Below are positions 44,350-52,988 of a DNA stretch of 64,000 bases, in pieces. A program made the position numbers and the translations under genes. This stretch comes from Anaerolineales bacterium. Its GTDB lineage: Bacteria > Chloroflexota > Anaerolineae > Anaerolineales > Villigracilaceae. Under the pieces are notes generated by a model that saw only the letters and a program-made list of their open reading frames with translations, had not been told where the DNA came from and made no database searches. The stretch spans positions 248,001 to 312,000 of the forward strand of contig JACKAV010000005.1 of the NCBI GenBank assembly GCA_020634895.1. The letters are read 5' to 3'. Positions within the stretch are counted from its first letter, which is position 1. Every line of letters starts with the position of its first letter.

Positions 44350-44394
44350 TATAAACTTTATATATATAAATATTTTATATATATAAAGTTTATA
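44350..44394. promoter_or_regulatory. Perfect 21-bp inverted repeat upstream of the MarR gene, probable operator
   Basis: The arms 44350-44370 and 44374-44394 are exact reverse complements around a three-base centre. The repeat is entirely AT apart from two C/G pairs and lies 16 bases upstream of the MarR start, where autoregulation is expected. Confidence 0.75.
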
Positions 44395-44445
44395 CGAGAT
44401 TAATGATACTGTCAATATGAATACCCATTGAGTAAAACAATACTT

Positions 44446-44494
44446 ACGATTATAAAAACAGGACACAATGAATGTATCCTGTTTTTATAATCGT
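44446..44494 (-). terminator. Terminator of the beta-propeller lipoprotein gene
   Basis: An 18-bp perfect inverted repeat (44446-44463 with 44477-44494) contains a T-run on the minus strand and lies 19 bases past the stop at 44513. Confidence 0.8.
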
Positions 44495-44512
44495 GGATCG
44501 GTCCTGCGTGGA

Positions 44513-46114
44513 CTACGGAACCAAGCGAATGTAATCTATTTCAATATTTGTTTGCGCGGTGATCGGGTCGAAGCGCAAATCTCCGATTGAACCTTTCCAT
44601 GCATCAGAAGTTGACATGTCAACTGTATAAACCTTGAAATCATCTGAGGCTTGTACAGGAAAAGTAACTGAAGCCTCTTCAACATGGAAGGGAACATCCT
44701 CGGTGGTAAAGAAGAATTGTCCAATACCGCCTTCCCCAACTTTCATGCGAACTTCGATGTGTTTGTACACTTCCGCGCTGATTTGAAGCGAGGGAGAGAA
44801 CATATAAGGGTCATCCCCTGTTGACTGGGTAACCAAAATTCCATTTTGAACCTCAAAGGGATTCAGGTCAAATTGCGGCGTCCATCTTTCGGCATCGGTA
44901 TCAAATTCCCAAGCGTGGGGCGGCTCGAGCATCTGTCCGCTGAGTGTGATGGTCATTCGCTGGAATCTTGTGCTGTGCCAGCGGGTCACTCCGCGCGGGG
45001 TGGTGACGTAGTAAATGTAAAAAGTTTCGCCAGTTTCAAGCTGTCCGCCGTCGGCGCCAATTATAGTAGGGTAGGTCAACTCGTCATCAGTTTCTGTTAG
45101 TAAAACACGCGGTGACCAGTTGTAACCGTCCACCGAAGTTGTCAAATATAGTTGATATTTATATTCCGTGGTGCGGTCATGTGTGGAGATTGCCATTATA
45201 TAGCGGCCAATGAATGAGTTGTATGAAACGCTGAACCAGTCTGTTGGTGCGTTCCCAATTTCCAATGGCGACGATGTTCCAAACAGCCCGGGCTGCTGTC
45301 CATCTTTTTGATATTTGAACCACGGAGTTGTTGTTCCATTTTTTGCTGCCGCAACGACTTCATCCACAGGCGCAATTGCAACAGCAAGCTCATTCGTACT
45401 ATAGTCTTCCTGCCTGTCGCGGAAGTAAACCATAAACTGACCATCCTTGATCGTGTATGTCGCTCCGCCCATGTCCGCACAGCATGGGGCGTTGACGTCG
45501 GGCGGGGCATTGTTTTCGATGATGATTCCCAAATTTTGAAAAGTTTGTCCATCATCATTTGAGACTGCCAAGCCAATTGCTGCATGGAATACTAATCCGT
45601 TCCCACCGAAATGACGTTCACCATGATAGAACATCAATAAAATCCCGCTCTCCGGGTCGCGATATATGGGTCCGCCTGAAGCGTAGGCAAATTGAGGATC
45701 AACTCCCGCAATGGTCAGTCGATTATTCTCGACGGCCGCGCCCGGATCGTCCAATGTTCCAATCGTCACCGCAGATCGGACACTATTCGCCGCGAAGAAC
45801 CGGTACTGTCCGTTGCCCAAGGGCTCAACACCAATATTTCCGTCAGGCCAGAAGAAAGTATCCCTGCCCCCGAGTGCGGCGCGTTGGTTCTGTTCATATA
45901 TGGTTTCGATATTTGTGGATGCGATTTCAGGGGTGTATTGAGATGTGTCAGTGATTGGGGTTGGAGTCAGTTCAGGGATGGTTACATCAGAAGGAATTTC
46001 TTCCGAAGGATTTTCAATTGGTGCTGTTGGTGTACTGACGGGGACGTTGCAGGAATTTAGAATGAATATGGCGAGAAGAGTTGCTGATGTAAACATGCTC
46101 TTTTTAAATTTCAT
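44513..46114 (-). CDS. Secreted lipoprotein with a beta-propeller domain and a C-terminal beta-sandwich
   Basis: The 533-residue product has a lipoprotein signal (Cys22, FILNSC) and a Pro/Thr linker. Residues about 75-385 form a five-bladed-propeller-like domain with GGPIYRDPESGILLMFYHGERH, VSNDDGQTF, YTIKDGQFMVYFRD and TSVDGYNWS repeats, as in GH43/DUF4185-type proteins. The last 140 residues (from PPHAWEFDTDAERW) look like a carbohydrate-binding beta-sandwich. Glycoside hydrolase or lectin function is plausible, but the three acidic catalytic residues of GH43 cannot be placed with certainty. It stands alone between a terminator and the yifB debris. Confidence 0.75.
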   Translation of the reverse strand: MKFKKSMFTSATLLAIFILNSCNVPVSTPTAPIENPSEEIPSDVTIPELTPTPITDTSQYTPEIASTNIETIYEQNQRAALGGRDTFFWPDGNIGVEPLGNGQYRFFAANSVRSAVTIGTLDDPGAAVENNRLTIAGVDPQFAYASGGPIYRDPESGILLMFYHGERHFGGNGLVFHAAIGLAVSNDDGQTFQNLGIIIENNAPPDVNAPCCADMGGATYTIKDGQFMVYFRDRQEDYSTNELAVAIAPVDEVVAAAKNGTTTPWFKYQKDGQQPGLFGTSSPLEIGNAPTDWFSVSYNSFIGRYIMAISTHDRTTEYKYQLYLTTSVDGYNWSPRVLLTETDDELTYPTIIGADGGQLETGETFYIYYVTTPRGVTRWHSTRFQRMTITLSGQMLEPPHAWEFDTDAERWTPQFDLNPFEVQNGILVTQSTGDDPYMFSPSLQISAEVYKHIEVRMKVGEGGIGQFFFTTEDVPFHVEEASVTFPVQASDDFKVYTVDMSTSDAWKGSIGDLRFDPITAQTNIEIDYIRLVP

Positions 46115-46279
46115 TAACTATGCTCCCATCAAAAGGTTAAAACATTGTAGCATAGTAGGTTGCTTAGCTTTTGTAGGTGAAGAATCCCCGCTTTGATTGG
46201 CTGGCTATTGTCAGATTGCAAATAAACCGCCATGACCACACAATTATCACCCTCACTCTTTGTCTGATAGAGAGTGGCG

Positions 46280-46501
46280 TCAGTCGGCTTGGACTCGCTT
46301 GCGAATCGACTCGCTGGTTTCGCCCAACCTATCGCCGCTGAGTTTTTCGTAGTCAGCTCTTGGAACTTCGATGTGAATATCAATGCGGTCAAGGATGGGA
46401 CCAGAGATGCATTTTTGAGATTTGGTGACGACAGCGGGTGCGCATGAGGGGCAGGGGTATAAACAATAGGACAAATCTTCCCTTAATGATTTACAGCCCA
46501 T
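46280..46501 (-). pseudogene. yifB: Decayed yifB/comM fragment, second copy
   Basis: The 73-codon frame reads LREDLSYCLYPCPSCAPAVV, then TKSQKCISGPILDRIDIHIE, then VPRADYEKLSGDRLGETSESIRKRV in one uninterrupted run. It is the middle of the YifB/ComM Mg-chelatase-like protein, including its Cys-rich zinc segment. The ATP-binding N-terminus and the C-terminal helical part are missing, so it is a remnant. It is better preserved than the copy at 39868-40035 and lies on the same strand. Confidence 0.82.
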
Positions 46502-46754
46502 CCAGACGGTGATAGTGCTATCTCACCAGATTCGATCAGTCCCGCCAATTCCTGCTGAAAGCCAGTGGCAGCAAACCACGGCTGCAACAGTTTGTTTCCT
46601 CGCGTCTTTTCTGTAATAAAACCAGACCCAATGAATGCTAAAATTCAATCTTAAGAAATCAGTCCCCGGCAAGATGGGTTGATTGTTTTGATGGATTGCC
46701 ACTAAATTTCACATCTTACCGGGGTATACTGGTTTTAGTGAAGAGTACCGTATA
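46502..46754. other. Gene-poor stretch upstream of the DegV operon
   Basis: Leftward translation of 46502-46612 gives a coding-like run (GNKLLQPWFAATGFQQELAG) without start or stop that I cannot identify. The remainder is AT-rich and holds a TATACT hexamer near 46724, but no convincing promoter. Between 46115 and 46279 there is only an 8-base inverted repeat (46117-46124 with 46149-46156) ahead of the lipoprotein gene. Confidence 0.4.
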
Positions 46755-46794
46755 TTTTGGGGATGAGAGTATGTATCGATTCTCACCCCCAAAA
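46755..46794 (+). promoter_or_regulatory. Leader hairpin of the DegV operon
   Basis: Arms 46755-46768 and 46781-46794 form a 14-bp stem with one mismatch, 56 bases before the degV start. There is no T-run, so it may stabilise or regulate the message and is not a simple terminator. Confidence 0.45.
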
Positions 46795-46849
46795 TGCAAA
46801 CTTCTGAAAATCTATAAGAAACAGAATAGTTTATTTATAGAGGGTAACC

Positions 46850-47698
46850 ATGAGAATCCATATTTTTACTGACAGCACTTGCGACTTACCCGAAGATGAC
46901 GTTGCCAAACATGGCATTACCGTCATTCCCCTATACATCAACCAGGGAGTCCGGTCATACCTGGATGGCGTTGATCTGACCCGTGAGGAGTTCTATCGCA
47001 GGCTGCCCGCGTTTCATCCCTCGCCGAAAACTGCCGCCCCCAGCCCTGAACTCTTCTTACAATCCTGGAATAAAATTGCCGATGAAGGAGCGCAAGCGAT
47101 CCTCGCCATCCACATCTCGGAGAAATTGAGCGCCACTGTCAACTCGGCGCGCATTGCTGCCAGGCAGTTCGCACGCATCCCTGTTACTGTGGTGGATTCG
47201 AGCCAACTCAGCCTGGGCATGGGATTTATCGTGGAGAAAGCTGCACAAATGGCGGAGCTCGGTCACAACATGGAGGAGATCCTCAACAGTTTACAAGACC
47301 TGATGAAACGTACTTACGTGTTTGCCTCGCTCAAAACCCTCAAATACCTGCGCCGCAGCGGTCGGATGAACTTTGCCCTGGCGCACTTTGGTGAGTTGCT
47401 GCAAATCAAACCGCTGTTGCACATGAACCAGGGCAATCCGGTGGCGCATCGTGTCCGCACACAGGGTAAAGCCACTGAACGTATGCTGGAATGGCTGGCT
47501 GAGTACGCGCCATTCGAAAAACTTGCCATTGTTCATGCAGGCGTTCAACTTGAAGCCAGGCAAATGCTCGCGCAAATCAAACACTTCCTGCCGCATGGGG
47601 AAATCCCCATTGTGCAGATCACGCCTGCACTGGGAGCGCATCTCGGCGTGGGCGCACTCGGATTCGCCTGTATTTCCGCAAAGGAGAATGAAAAATGA
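46850..47698 (+). CDS. DegV family fatty-acid-binding protein
   Basis: The 282-residue product starts after TAGAGGGTAACC. It has the DegV signature IFTDSTCDLPED, KTAAPSPELFLQ, SAR and VVDSSQLSLGMGF, followed by KYLRRSGRMNF. DegV proteins bind a long-chain fatty acid in the cytoplasm and pair with FakA for fatty-acid phosphorylation. No fakA gene is nearby. It is the first gene of a five-gene rightward operon with overlapping ends (ATGA at 47695) whose other members are membrane proteins, including a steroid-reductase-like one, so a lipid context is likely. Confidence 0.9.
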   Translation: MRIHIFTDSTCDLPEDDVAKHGITVIPLYINQGVRSYLDGVDLTREEFYRRLPAFHPSPKTAAPSPELFLQSWNKIADEGAQAILAIHISEKLSATVNSARIAARQFARIPVTVVDSSQLSLGMGFIVEKAAQMAELGHNMEEILNSLQDLMKRTYVFASLKTLKYLRRSGRMNFALAHFGELLQIKPLLHMNQGNPVAHRVRTQGKATERMLEWLAEYAPFEKLAIVHAGVQLEARQMLAQIKHFLPHGEIPIVQITPALGAHLGVGALGFACISAKENEK

Positions 47699-48576
47699 AA
47701 ACAACAGATCGAAATGCACTCATCGCGTTCCCAATATTGATTGTGATCGGTGTCCTGGTGGCTTTCGCAGGCAGTCAGGGCGGAGCATCAGTTGCCGGGA
47801 TTCCGCTATTTGCCTTGTCTGTTGGGATGGCTTTTATCATCCAATGGATAATCTTTATTCCCGCTTATATGTTCCAGACCGAAAAATTCTTCGATCTGAC
47901 CGGGAGCCTGACGTACATCACGATCACCACGATTGCATTGGTCTTCAGCAAGAGAATGGACGTCAGATCGATCCTGCTTTGGGCGTTGGTGATCATTTGG
48001 GCGTTGCGCCTCGGAACTTTCCTGTTCGGGCGTATTCGCAAGGCAGGCAAGGATGATCGCTTCGACGAGATCAAACCTTCCTTCATCCGTTTTCTCAATG
48101 TCTGGACCATCCAGGGCTTGTGGATCACTTTCACTGCCTCCGCCGCGCTGGTTGCCATTACCACCGCCACACGCAAAGGACTGGATGCGTTTGCCGTGAT
48201 CGGTTTTCTCCTCTGGATTTTTGGCTTTGCCTTTGAGGTGATCGCTGACTCACAAAAAAGCCGCTTCAACGCTGACCCGAACAATAAGGGGAATTTCATC
48301 CAGACAGGATTGTGGGCACGCTCCCGTCATCCCAATTATTTTGGTGAAATCGTGCTTTGGATCGGAATCGCCATCATTGCATTGCCTGTTTTGCACGGCT
48401 GGCAATGGGTAGCCATGATTTCACCGTTATTCGTCACCCTGCTCCTTACCCGTGTTAGCGGAGTCCCGCTGCTTGAGAAGAAAGCCGACAAGAAATGGGG
48501 CGGGCAGGACACCTACGAAACTTATAAAAAGAATACTCCCGTACTTGTTCCCCGTTTAACCAAGGCGGAAAAATAA
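47695..48576 (+). CDS. DUF1295 (steroid 5-alpha reductase-like) membrane protein
   Basis: The 293-residue protein has about seven membrane helices and the conserved motif GLWARSRHPNYFGEIVLWIG, followed by RVSGVPLLEKKADKKWGGQ. These are the hallmarks of DUF1295/steroid 5-alpha reductase and isoprenylcysteine methyltransferase-like proteins. It probably reduces or methylates a lipid using a cofactor held near the RHPNYFGE motif. It overlaps degV by four bases and the DUF4345 gene by one base, so translation is coupled. Confidence 0.88.
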   Translation: MKTTDRNALIAFPILIVIGVLVAFAGSQGGASVAGIPLFALSVGMAFIIQWIIFIPAYMFQTEKFFDLTGSLTYITITTIALVFSKRMDVRSILLWALVIIWALRLGTFLFGRIRKAGKDDRFDEIKPSFIRFLNVWTIQGLWITFTASAALVAITTATRKGLDAFAVIGFLLWIFGFAFEVIADSQKSRFNADPNNKGNFIQTGLWARSRHPNYFGEIVLWIGIAIIALPVLHGWQWVAMISPLFVTLLLTRVSGVPLLEKKADKKWGGQDTYETYKKNTPVLVPRLTKAEK

Positions 48577-48920
48577 TGGGCATACTAAAAATTCTCCAAA
48601 TCATTGCTGTAATCGGCACCATTGGGACAGGTTTTATCTCCCTGTTATGGCCGCGTAATATCTTCGGATTTACGGGATTGACCGCTCCCGGACCGCGCGG
48701 TATTACCGAAATCCGTTCCGTGTTGGGCGGGTTGTTTATCGGACTCGGGATTGCCGTATTTGCGCTGGGAACTCACGAGGTGTATCAAATGCTTGGGATC
48801 ATGTATCTCGCCGTCGGCGTGGTACGAGCCGTTTCGATGGTGGTGGATAAATCCACCGAACAGTCGAACATCATCAGCCTGGTTGTCGAAATCGTTTTTG
48901 GAATCCTTTTGGTGCTCTAA
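48576..48920 (+). CDS. DUF4345-like small membrane protein (intact copy)
   Basis: The 114-residue product has four hydrophobic helices and the segment GLTAPGPRGITEIRSVLGGL, the central motif of DUF4345-type proteins. It overlaps its neighbours by one base on both sides within the degV operon. Its first 70 codons are duplicated, in inverted orientation, at 40367-40639. Family function is unknown. Confidence 0.8.
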   Translation: MGILKILQIIAVIGTIGTGFISLLWPRNIFGFTGLTAPGPRGITEIRSVLGGLFIGLGIAVFALGTHEVYQMLGIMYLAVGVVRAVSMVVDKSTEQSNIISLVVEIVFGILLVL

Positions 48921-49246
48921 TGAAAATCGCGAAAATCATCTCCTTGTTGGGCATCCTTGCCATGACCGCTGTATTGATCTATGGTTTCACTGTCGGAAAC
49001 TTTTCAGGCGAGGGCAGCCAGCTCCTGTCCATGCCTTGGGGCATTGTCTCGCTCGTGGATCTGTATACAGGTTTCACTCTTTTCTCGATGTGGATCATCT
49101 ACCGCGAAAAATCACTGCCCGCTGCCATCCTGTGGACGATTGCCATGATGGTACTGGGATTCTTTGCAGGTGCGCTCTACACCTTCATCGCCTTGCAAAC
49201 CAGCGATGGGGATTGGCGAAAGTTCTGGCTTGGAAAACATGCCTGA
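48920..49246 (+). CDS. DUF1475-like small membrane protein
   Basis: The 108-residue product has three membrane helices and the segment MPWGIVSLVDLYTGFTLFSMWI, with a conserved acidic residue in the second helix, and a WRKFW tail. This resembles DUF1475 proteins of unknown function. It starts on the last base of the preceding gene and its stop lies inside the start of the next, so it belongs to the tightly coupled degV operon. Confidence 0.72.
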   Translation: MKIAKIISLLGILAMTAVLIYGFTVGNFSGEGSQLLSMPWGIVSLVDLYTGFTLFSMWIIYREKSLPAAILWTIAMMVLGFFAGALYTFIALQTSDGDWRKFWLGKHA

Positions 49247-49922
49247 GAAAACAAGCAAAGCCCGCGAACTACTGGATGAGTTCCGAACAGTTGCTGGAAA
49301 TGTTGGACTGTTGGATACCATCATCCCACCCGTGCTATTTCTGGCGCTGAATGGGTGGATGAGCTTCCAGGCGGCCATGGTCGGTTCACTAGGGCTTGCT
49401 GTTTTGATCGCTGTTTTGCGACTGAGCCGCAAACAGTCTTTGTTCTACGCACTGGCAGGAATGTCCAGTGTTGGGCTGGCAATTGCCCTGGCTTACCTGC
49501 TTGGACGCTCGGAGGGATATTTCCTGCCCGATATTGTTAACAGTGGATTGGTAATCGGGCTTTCGGTGGTTAGCTTAACCATCCATAAGCCCATGGTGGC
49601 ATGGACGAGTTTCCTGGCTCGCCGCTGGCCGCTCGACTGGTACTGGCACGAACTGGTTCGTCCCGCTTACACCGAAGTAACCCTTGCCTGGATCATCTTT
49701 TTCGCTCTGCGCCTGTTCTGGCAGGTGACACTTTTTCGCGGAAATGACATCGGACAACTAGCGCTGGTCAATACACTATCCGGTTGGCCCGCCACCATCA
49801 TTCTGCTCATTGTGAGCTACCTTTATGGCACATGGAGACTGGCTAATCTGGGCGGTCCGAGTGTGGAGGAATTTCGGAATCATGTACCTCCGCCATGGCA
49901 AAGTCAGCGGCGGGGATTTTAA
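49239..49922 (+). CDS. DUF3159-like membrane protein
   Basis: The ATG at 49239 overlaps the previous stop by 8 bases and is preferred to upstream frames. The 227-residue product has about six membrane helices with GLLDTIIPPVLFLALNGW, LLGRSEGYFLPDIVNSG and RPAYTEVTLAWIIFFALRL. This order matches DUF3159 proteins seen mostly in Actinomycetota and Chloroflexota, without known function. It is the last gene of the degV operon. Confidence 0.75.
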   Translation: MPEKTSKARELLDEFRTVAGNVGLLDTIIPPVLFLALNGWMSFQAAMVGSLGLAVLIAVLRLSRKQSLFYALAGMSSVGLAIALAYLLGRSEGYFLPDIVNSGLVIGLSVVSLTIHKPMVAWTSFLARRWPLDWYWHELVRPAYTEVTLAWIIFFALRLFWQVTLFRGNDIGQLALVNTLSGWPATIILLIVSYLYGTWRLANLGGPSVEEFRNHVPPPWQSQRRGF

Positions 49923-50016
49923 ATTCCTTCAAATTTACAGATTTTTTTAATAACACTTGCATGGGTTTGGGGTTTTTTGTAAAGGCTAAACTATCCTATT
50001 ATCAACTCGGATGATA

Positions 50017-50156
50017 TTACAGTGTCTCCGCCAGATCAGTGATGGTCCGCGCCAGTTTCAGGATGCGATGACAGGCGTGCGCAGATAACTGTAACTGACT
50101 CATGCGCAGCACGATGTCGCCGCACGCATCAGGCTTTGACCTTCAGGCTGTAATTG
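50017..50156 (-). pseudogene. yifB: Decayed yifB/comM C-terminal fragment with a frameshift
   Basis: Leftward from 50156 the frame reads YRQYCQLQPEGQSLMRAA, then must shift to continue as MSQLQLSAHACHRILKLART and ITDLAETL before a stop at 50017. This is the C-terminal end of YifB/ComM (usual form LSARAYHRVLKLARTIADLAG), with a frameshift and a truncated tail. Since the middle fragment lies downstream of it on the same strand, the order of pieces is not that of one simply split gene. Between 49923 and 50016 nothing else is evident. Confidence 0.75.
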
Positions 50157-50363
50157 ACAATACTGCCTATACCTCGCTGCTCGTACCACCATTACTACGC
50201 TTTGAAAATAATCGCACCTGGCACCTAAATGCCCAACGTCACATTTCAACTCTGGTGCGAGCCAGGCTGTCACAATACATTTCCTTGAAGAATATAAGGA
50301 TAAAAGAAGAGTGGTTGCGCCCTGGGAAGCCCTCATGTCCATTGACTGTGGCTGCCCCTTTTC

Positions 50364-50392
50364 TTGACATTTTTTAAAATAAACTCCATACT
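50364..50392 (+). promoter_or_regulatory. Promoter of the LysR gene
   Basis: A perfect TTGACA (50364-50369), a 17-base spacer and CATACT (50387-50392) predict a start near 50399, 38 bases before the LysR ATG. From 50157 to 50363 I see no gene. Confidence 0.55.
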
Positions 50393-50436
50393 TGTGTTAT
50401 ACGTCATTTAATTTTTGTAGAAATTTGGATTACACG

Positions 50437-51366
50437 ATGATCGATTTACAAAAAATCGAAACCTTTCTATGCGCGGCTGAAAATTTGAGCCTTTCGGAGG
50501 CGGCGAAGCAACTTCACCTCAGCCAGCCGACTGTGAGTCATCAAATTAAGTTACTTGAACAGGAATTGGGAAATACCCTTTTCATTAGAAGTAACACCGG
50601 CTTGCAGTTGACCGAAGCGGGCAGGCTGCTTCTGCCGTGGGCGCGCCGGCTGCTCCACGATACGAATGATCTCAAAGGTATGATGGCTTCCTTAAACGAG
50701 GATATTGCCGGGGAACTTCGTATTGCCTGCAGCACAACCGCTGGGAAGTACGTCCTGCCGCAAATGGCGGCTCGTTTTTGTCAGCGGTATCCTTCCATCA
50801 AGGTGCGGATACTGGCATGCGGACCCGAGCATGCAACTCTCGACCTTTTGGAAGGCGAGGCACATATTGGGGTGGTCAGTACCGAGGTTAATAATTCAAG
50901 TTTGGAATCGCAGGAGTTCTTCAAGGATACGATAAATTTAATTGTGCCAGCCGGTCATCGTTGGGCAGTGCGTACATCCATTGAGCCAGGGGAACTTTTG
51001 GAAGAGCCCATTATTATGCGTGAGCCGACATCAGGAACCCGGCGCGTGATCCTGGAGGAGTTAGCCAAATATGACATCAGTTTGGATGATTTAAATATCT
51101 TTATGGAGTTGGGGAATGCTGAAGCGATCGTTCGAACGGTGGTTGATGGTTATGGGGTGGCTTTCGTCTCGGAATTGGCGGCAGTATATCCGCTGGAACG
51201 CGATCATATTAAAGCCGTTCCTGTCGATGGATTGAACCTGCAGCGCACCATTTACATGGTGAGAAAACGCATCAGTGACGCGAATCGCCCTCGCGATGCG
51301 TTTTGGAGTTTCATCCACGCCAAGGAAAATGCAGACCTACTCCGTCTGCCAGAGCAGGGTCTTTAG
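50437..51366 (+). CDS. LysR-family regulator facing the sulfur operon
   Basis: The ATG at 50437 (MIDLQKIETFLCAAENLSLSE) gives a 309-residue protein with the LysR winged helix (residues 1-60, AAKQLHLSQPTVSHQIKLLE) and a CysB/CbbR-like effector domain (LRIACSTTAGKYVLPQMAARF, REPTSGTRRVILEEL). The gene converges with the Qmo/Hdr-like sulfur operon and is separated from it only by a shared terminator. It likely controls sulfur or related genes, by position. No palindromic operator with the LysR T-N11-A pattern was confirmed. Confidence 0.88.
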   Translation: MIDLQKIETFLCAAENLSLSEAAKQLHLSQPTVSHQIKLLEQELGNTLFIRSNTGLQLTEAGRLLLPWARRLLHDTNDLKGMMASLNEDIAGELRIACSTTAGKYVLPQMAARFCQRYPSIKVRILACGPEHATLDLLEGEAHIGVVSTEVNNSSLESQEFFKDTINLIVPAGHRWAVRTSIEPGELLEEPIIMREPTSGTRRVILEELAKYDISLDDLNIFMELGNAEAIVRTVVDGYGVAFVSELAAVYPLERDHIKAVPVDGLNLQRTIYMVRKRISDANRPRDAFWSFIHAKENADLLRLPEQGL

Positions 51367-51375
51367 CTATAAAAT

Positions 51376-51410
51376 ACAAAAGCGGACATCCCGGGGATGT
51401 CCGCTTTTGT
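51376..51410. terminator. Bidirectional terminator between the LysR gene and the sulfur operon
   Basis: A 16- to 17-bp stem (51376-51392 with 51394-51410) carries A/T tracts on both outer sides, so it can stop both converging transcripts. Confidence 0.85.
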
Positions 51411-51431
51411 ATAACAAGCGAAACTCGTCTA

Positions 51432-51797
51432 CTAGAACACGTAGGTTTGAGCCGCGCCTTCCACATCCATCAAATAGGGCGGAGCTTTGGTGATCTTGAT
51501 ACGCTCATCACGCAGGTCTTTCGGGTCAATCCCCTTGTTTTCAAGTGCCAGTTCGCAAAGGGTCATCTGTCCGCCCAGTTCGAGAATATCATTGAAGAGT
51601 TTGATGGGATTCGGCAATCCCTTGGGTTGACCGAGTTTTTCCAGCTCATCCTTCACGGTCCACTTTGCACCAGCAGGGCAGAAGAAGATGTGAACTTCAT
51701 AATCGAGCGCCAATGCTGAGGAACCAAAGATCAGTGTGGGCATGATGTTCGCACCGGTCTCACCGTTGCAAACGATAGCCATTTTTTGCTTTGCCAT
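51432..51797 (-). CDS. DsrE/DsrF-like sulfur-relay protein
   Basis: The 121-residue product starts after AAAAGGAGATTTCC. It has the DsrE-like fold (KMAIVCNGETGANIMPTLIF, ALDYEVHIFFCPAGAKW) and Cys residues in VCNG, FFCP and TLCELA. The Cys in TLCELA occupies the position often used for persulfide carriage in DsrE-type proteins. It is the last gene of the leftward Qmo/Hdr-like operon, with TusA at the other end, and is likely a sulfur carrier feeding or receiving from that complex. Confidence 0.88.
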   Translation of the reverse strand: MAKQKMAIVCNGETGANIMPTLIFGSSALALDYEVHIFFCPAGAKWTVKDELEKLGQPKGLPNPIKLFNDILELGGQMTLCELALENKGIDPKDLRDERIKITKAPPYLMDVEGAAQTYVF

Positions 51798-51830
51798 GGA
51801 AATCTCCTTTTGAAAATTTGAATTTTTTAT

Positions 51831-52988
51831 TTAGTCTGTCGAAGCAAGCGCTCCAGCAGTAACTTTCGATTGATCTGCGGCTTTTTCCCTCAACGCCTGG
51901 AAATAAATGGCAAACGGACGATACGCCAGGTGTGACCATTTCCCGAATGGAACTTCCAACACCAGCATGGGAGTCAGGATCATCAGGTGAATGACATAGG
52001 TGTAGTACGTTGCCAGCGGCAGGTCGAGATAGCGGAATGTGTGAACCATGATCCCGCTTGCAGTGGTGAGAAGCAGCAGGATGGGGAAGATCCAGTCACT
52101 CGGATGTGAGAAGCGGTGAATTTGATTCTCCTTTCGGATGCGCTGCCAGAGAATCTCCGCGCCGCCATACAAAAGCACGATGGTGGCGTAATATCCCAGC
52201 CAACGCTGCGGATGCCAGAGCGGATAGATGTTGTCGGTCTGGAACCAGGGCAGGAAGCCGACCACCAGGGCGAACATCAGGACATATCCGCTCACCAACA
52301 GCCAGTGATTGCGCCAGCGTGCCTTTTTGAAAAAGCCTTTGTGTTCCTCGTCGCATTTTTCAAATTGTTTCTGCGTAACGAAGTGATAGATCAACTTCCA
52401 TGCCTCGGTGACATAAACTGACAATGGGATTTTGATCCTCGATCTCCCGATGCTCAGCCAATACATTCTGGCAATGTTGGAGAGTAGGAAGAAGGAAAGA
52501 AAGGCTGCCAATACCCAGTCGCCGTAATGGATGCGCTGCACGGGTGCAAATGTGTTCAGGGCAACGTGATCCGTTGTCATCGGTCCCGAAAAGAAAACGA
52601 ACATAAACAGGATCAGTATGCTCACCAGCACAATCGAGCCGATCTCCCAAACTTTGGAGGTGTAGAACTTGCGTGCCAGTCCAGTCCAATCGTATTGCGC
52701 CGTCAGCCAGCGGCGGGCAGCCATCATGGTCTCTCCAGGTTCCGCGTCTTTGGGGCAGGTGGCAGAACAATCTCCGCAGTAGTAGCACAACCACGGATCG
52801 AGCTGCGCCTTGAGATTCTCTTTTTGCCCGACCTGCGCGCGGCGAATGACGCTGCGTGGAAAGTTATATTCATTGCTTGCCAGCGGACAAACCGCGGTAC
52901 AGTTGCCGCAGTTGAAACACTTCTCGATGCCCACTGCGCCGTATTTTTTGAGTTCATGAAGGAGGTTCGGATCAACGCGAGAGTTCAT
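51831..52988 (-). CDS. qmoC: QmoC-like membrane iron-sulfur subunit (HdrC fused to a membrane domain)
   Basis: The 385-residue protein has two 4Fe-4S motifs in its first 90 residues (CFNCGNCTAVCP and CYYCGDCSATCP) and then about six membrane helices with conserved His and Arg residues (YGDWVLAAFL, HRFSHPSDW, HTFRYLDL) of the HdrE/NarI-like cytochrome b type. This is the layout of QmoC, which passes electrons between quinone and the soluble QmoAB flavoproteins. It overlaps the small upstream gene by four bases. It is the probable link between the sulfur complex and the membrane quinone pool. Confidence 0.88.
   Translation of the reverse strand: MNSRVDPNLLHELKKYGAVGIEKCFNCGNCTAVCPLASNEYNFPRSVIRRAQVGQKENLKAQLDPWLCYYCGDCSATCPKDAEPGETMMAARRWLTAQYDWTGLARKFYTSKVWEIGSIVLVSILILFMFVFFSGPMTTDHVALNTFAPVQRIHYGDWVLAAFLSFFLLSNIARMYWLSIGRSRIKIPLSVYVTEAWKLIYHFVTQKQFEKCDEEHKGFFKKARWRNHWLLVSGYVLMFALVVGFLPWFQTDNIYPLWHPQRWLGYYATIVLLYGGAEILWQRIRKENQIHRFSHPSDWIFPILLLLTTASGIMVHTFRYLDLPLATYYTYVIHLMILTPMLVLEVPFGKWSHLAYRPFAIYFQALREKAADQSKVTAGALASTD

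Noticed and set aside
46502..46612. Additional broken gene next to the yifB fragment
   Set aside because: A coding-like run is visible leftward, but without start, stop or a family I can name, so it is only mentioned within the gene-poor stretch.
49923..50016. Intrinsic terminator of the DegV operon
   Set aside because: A T-rich tract is present but no stem precedes it.
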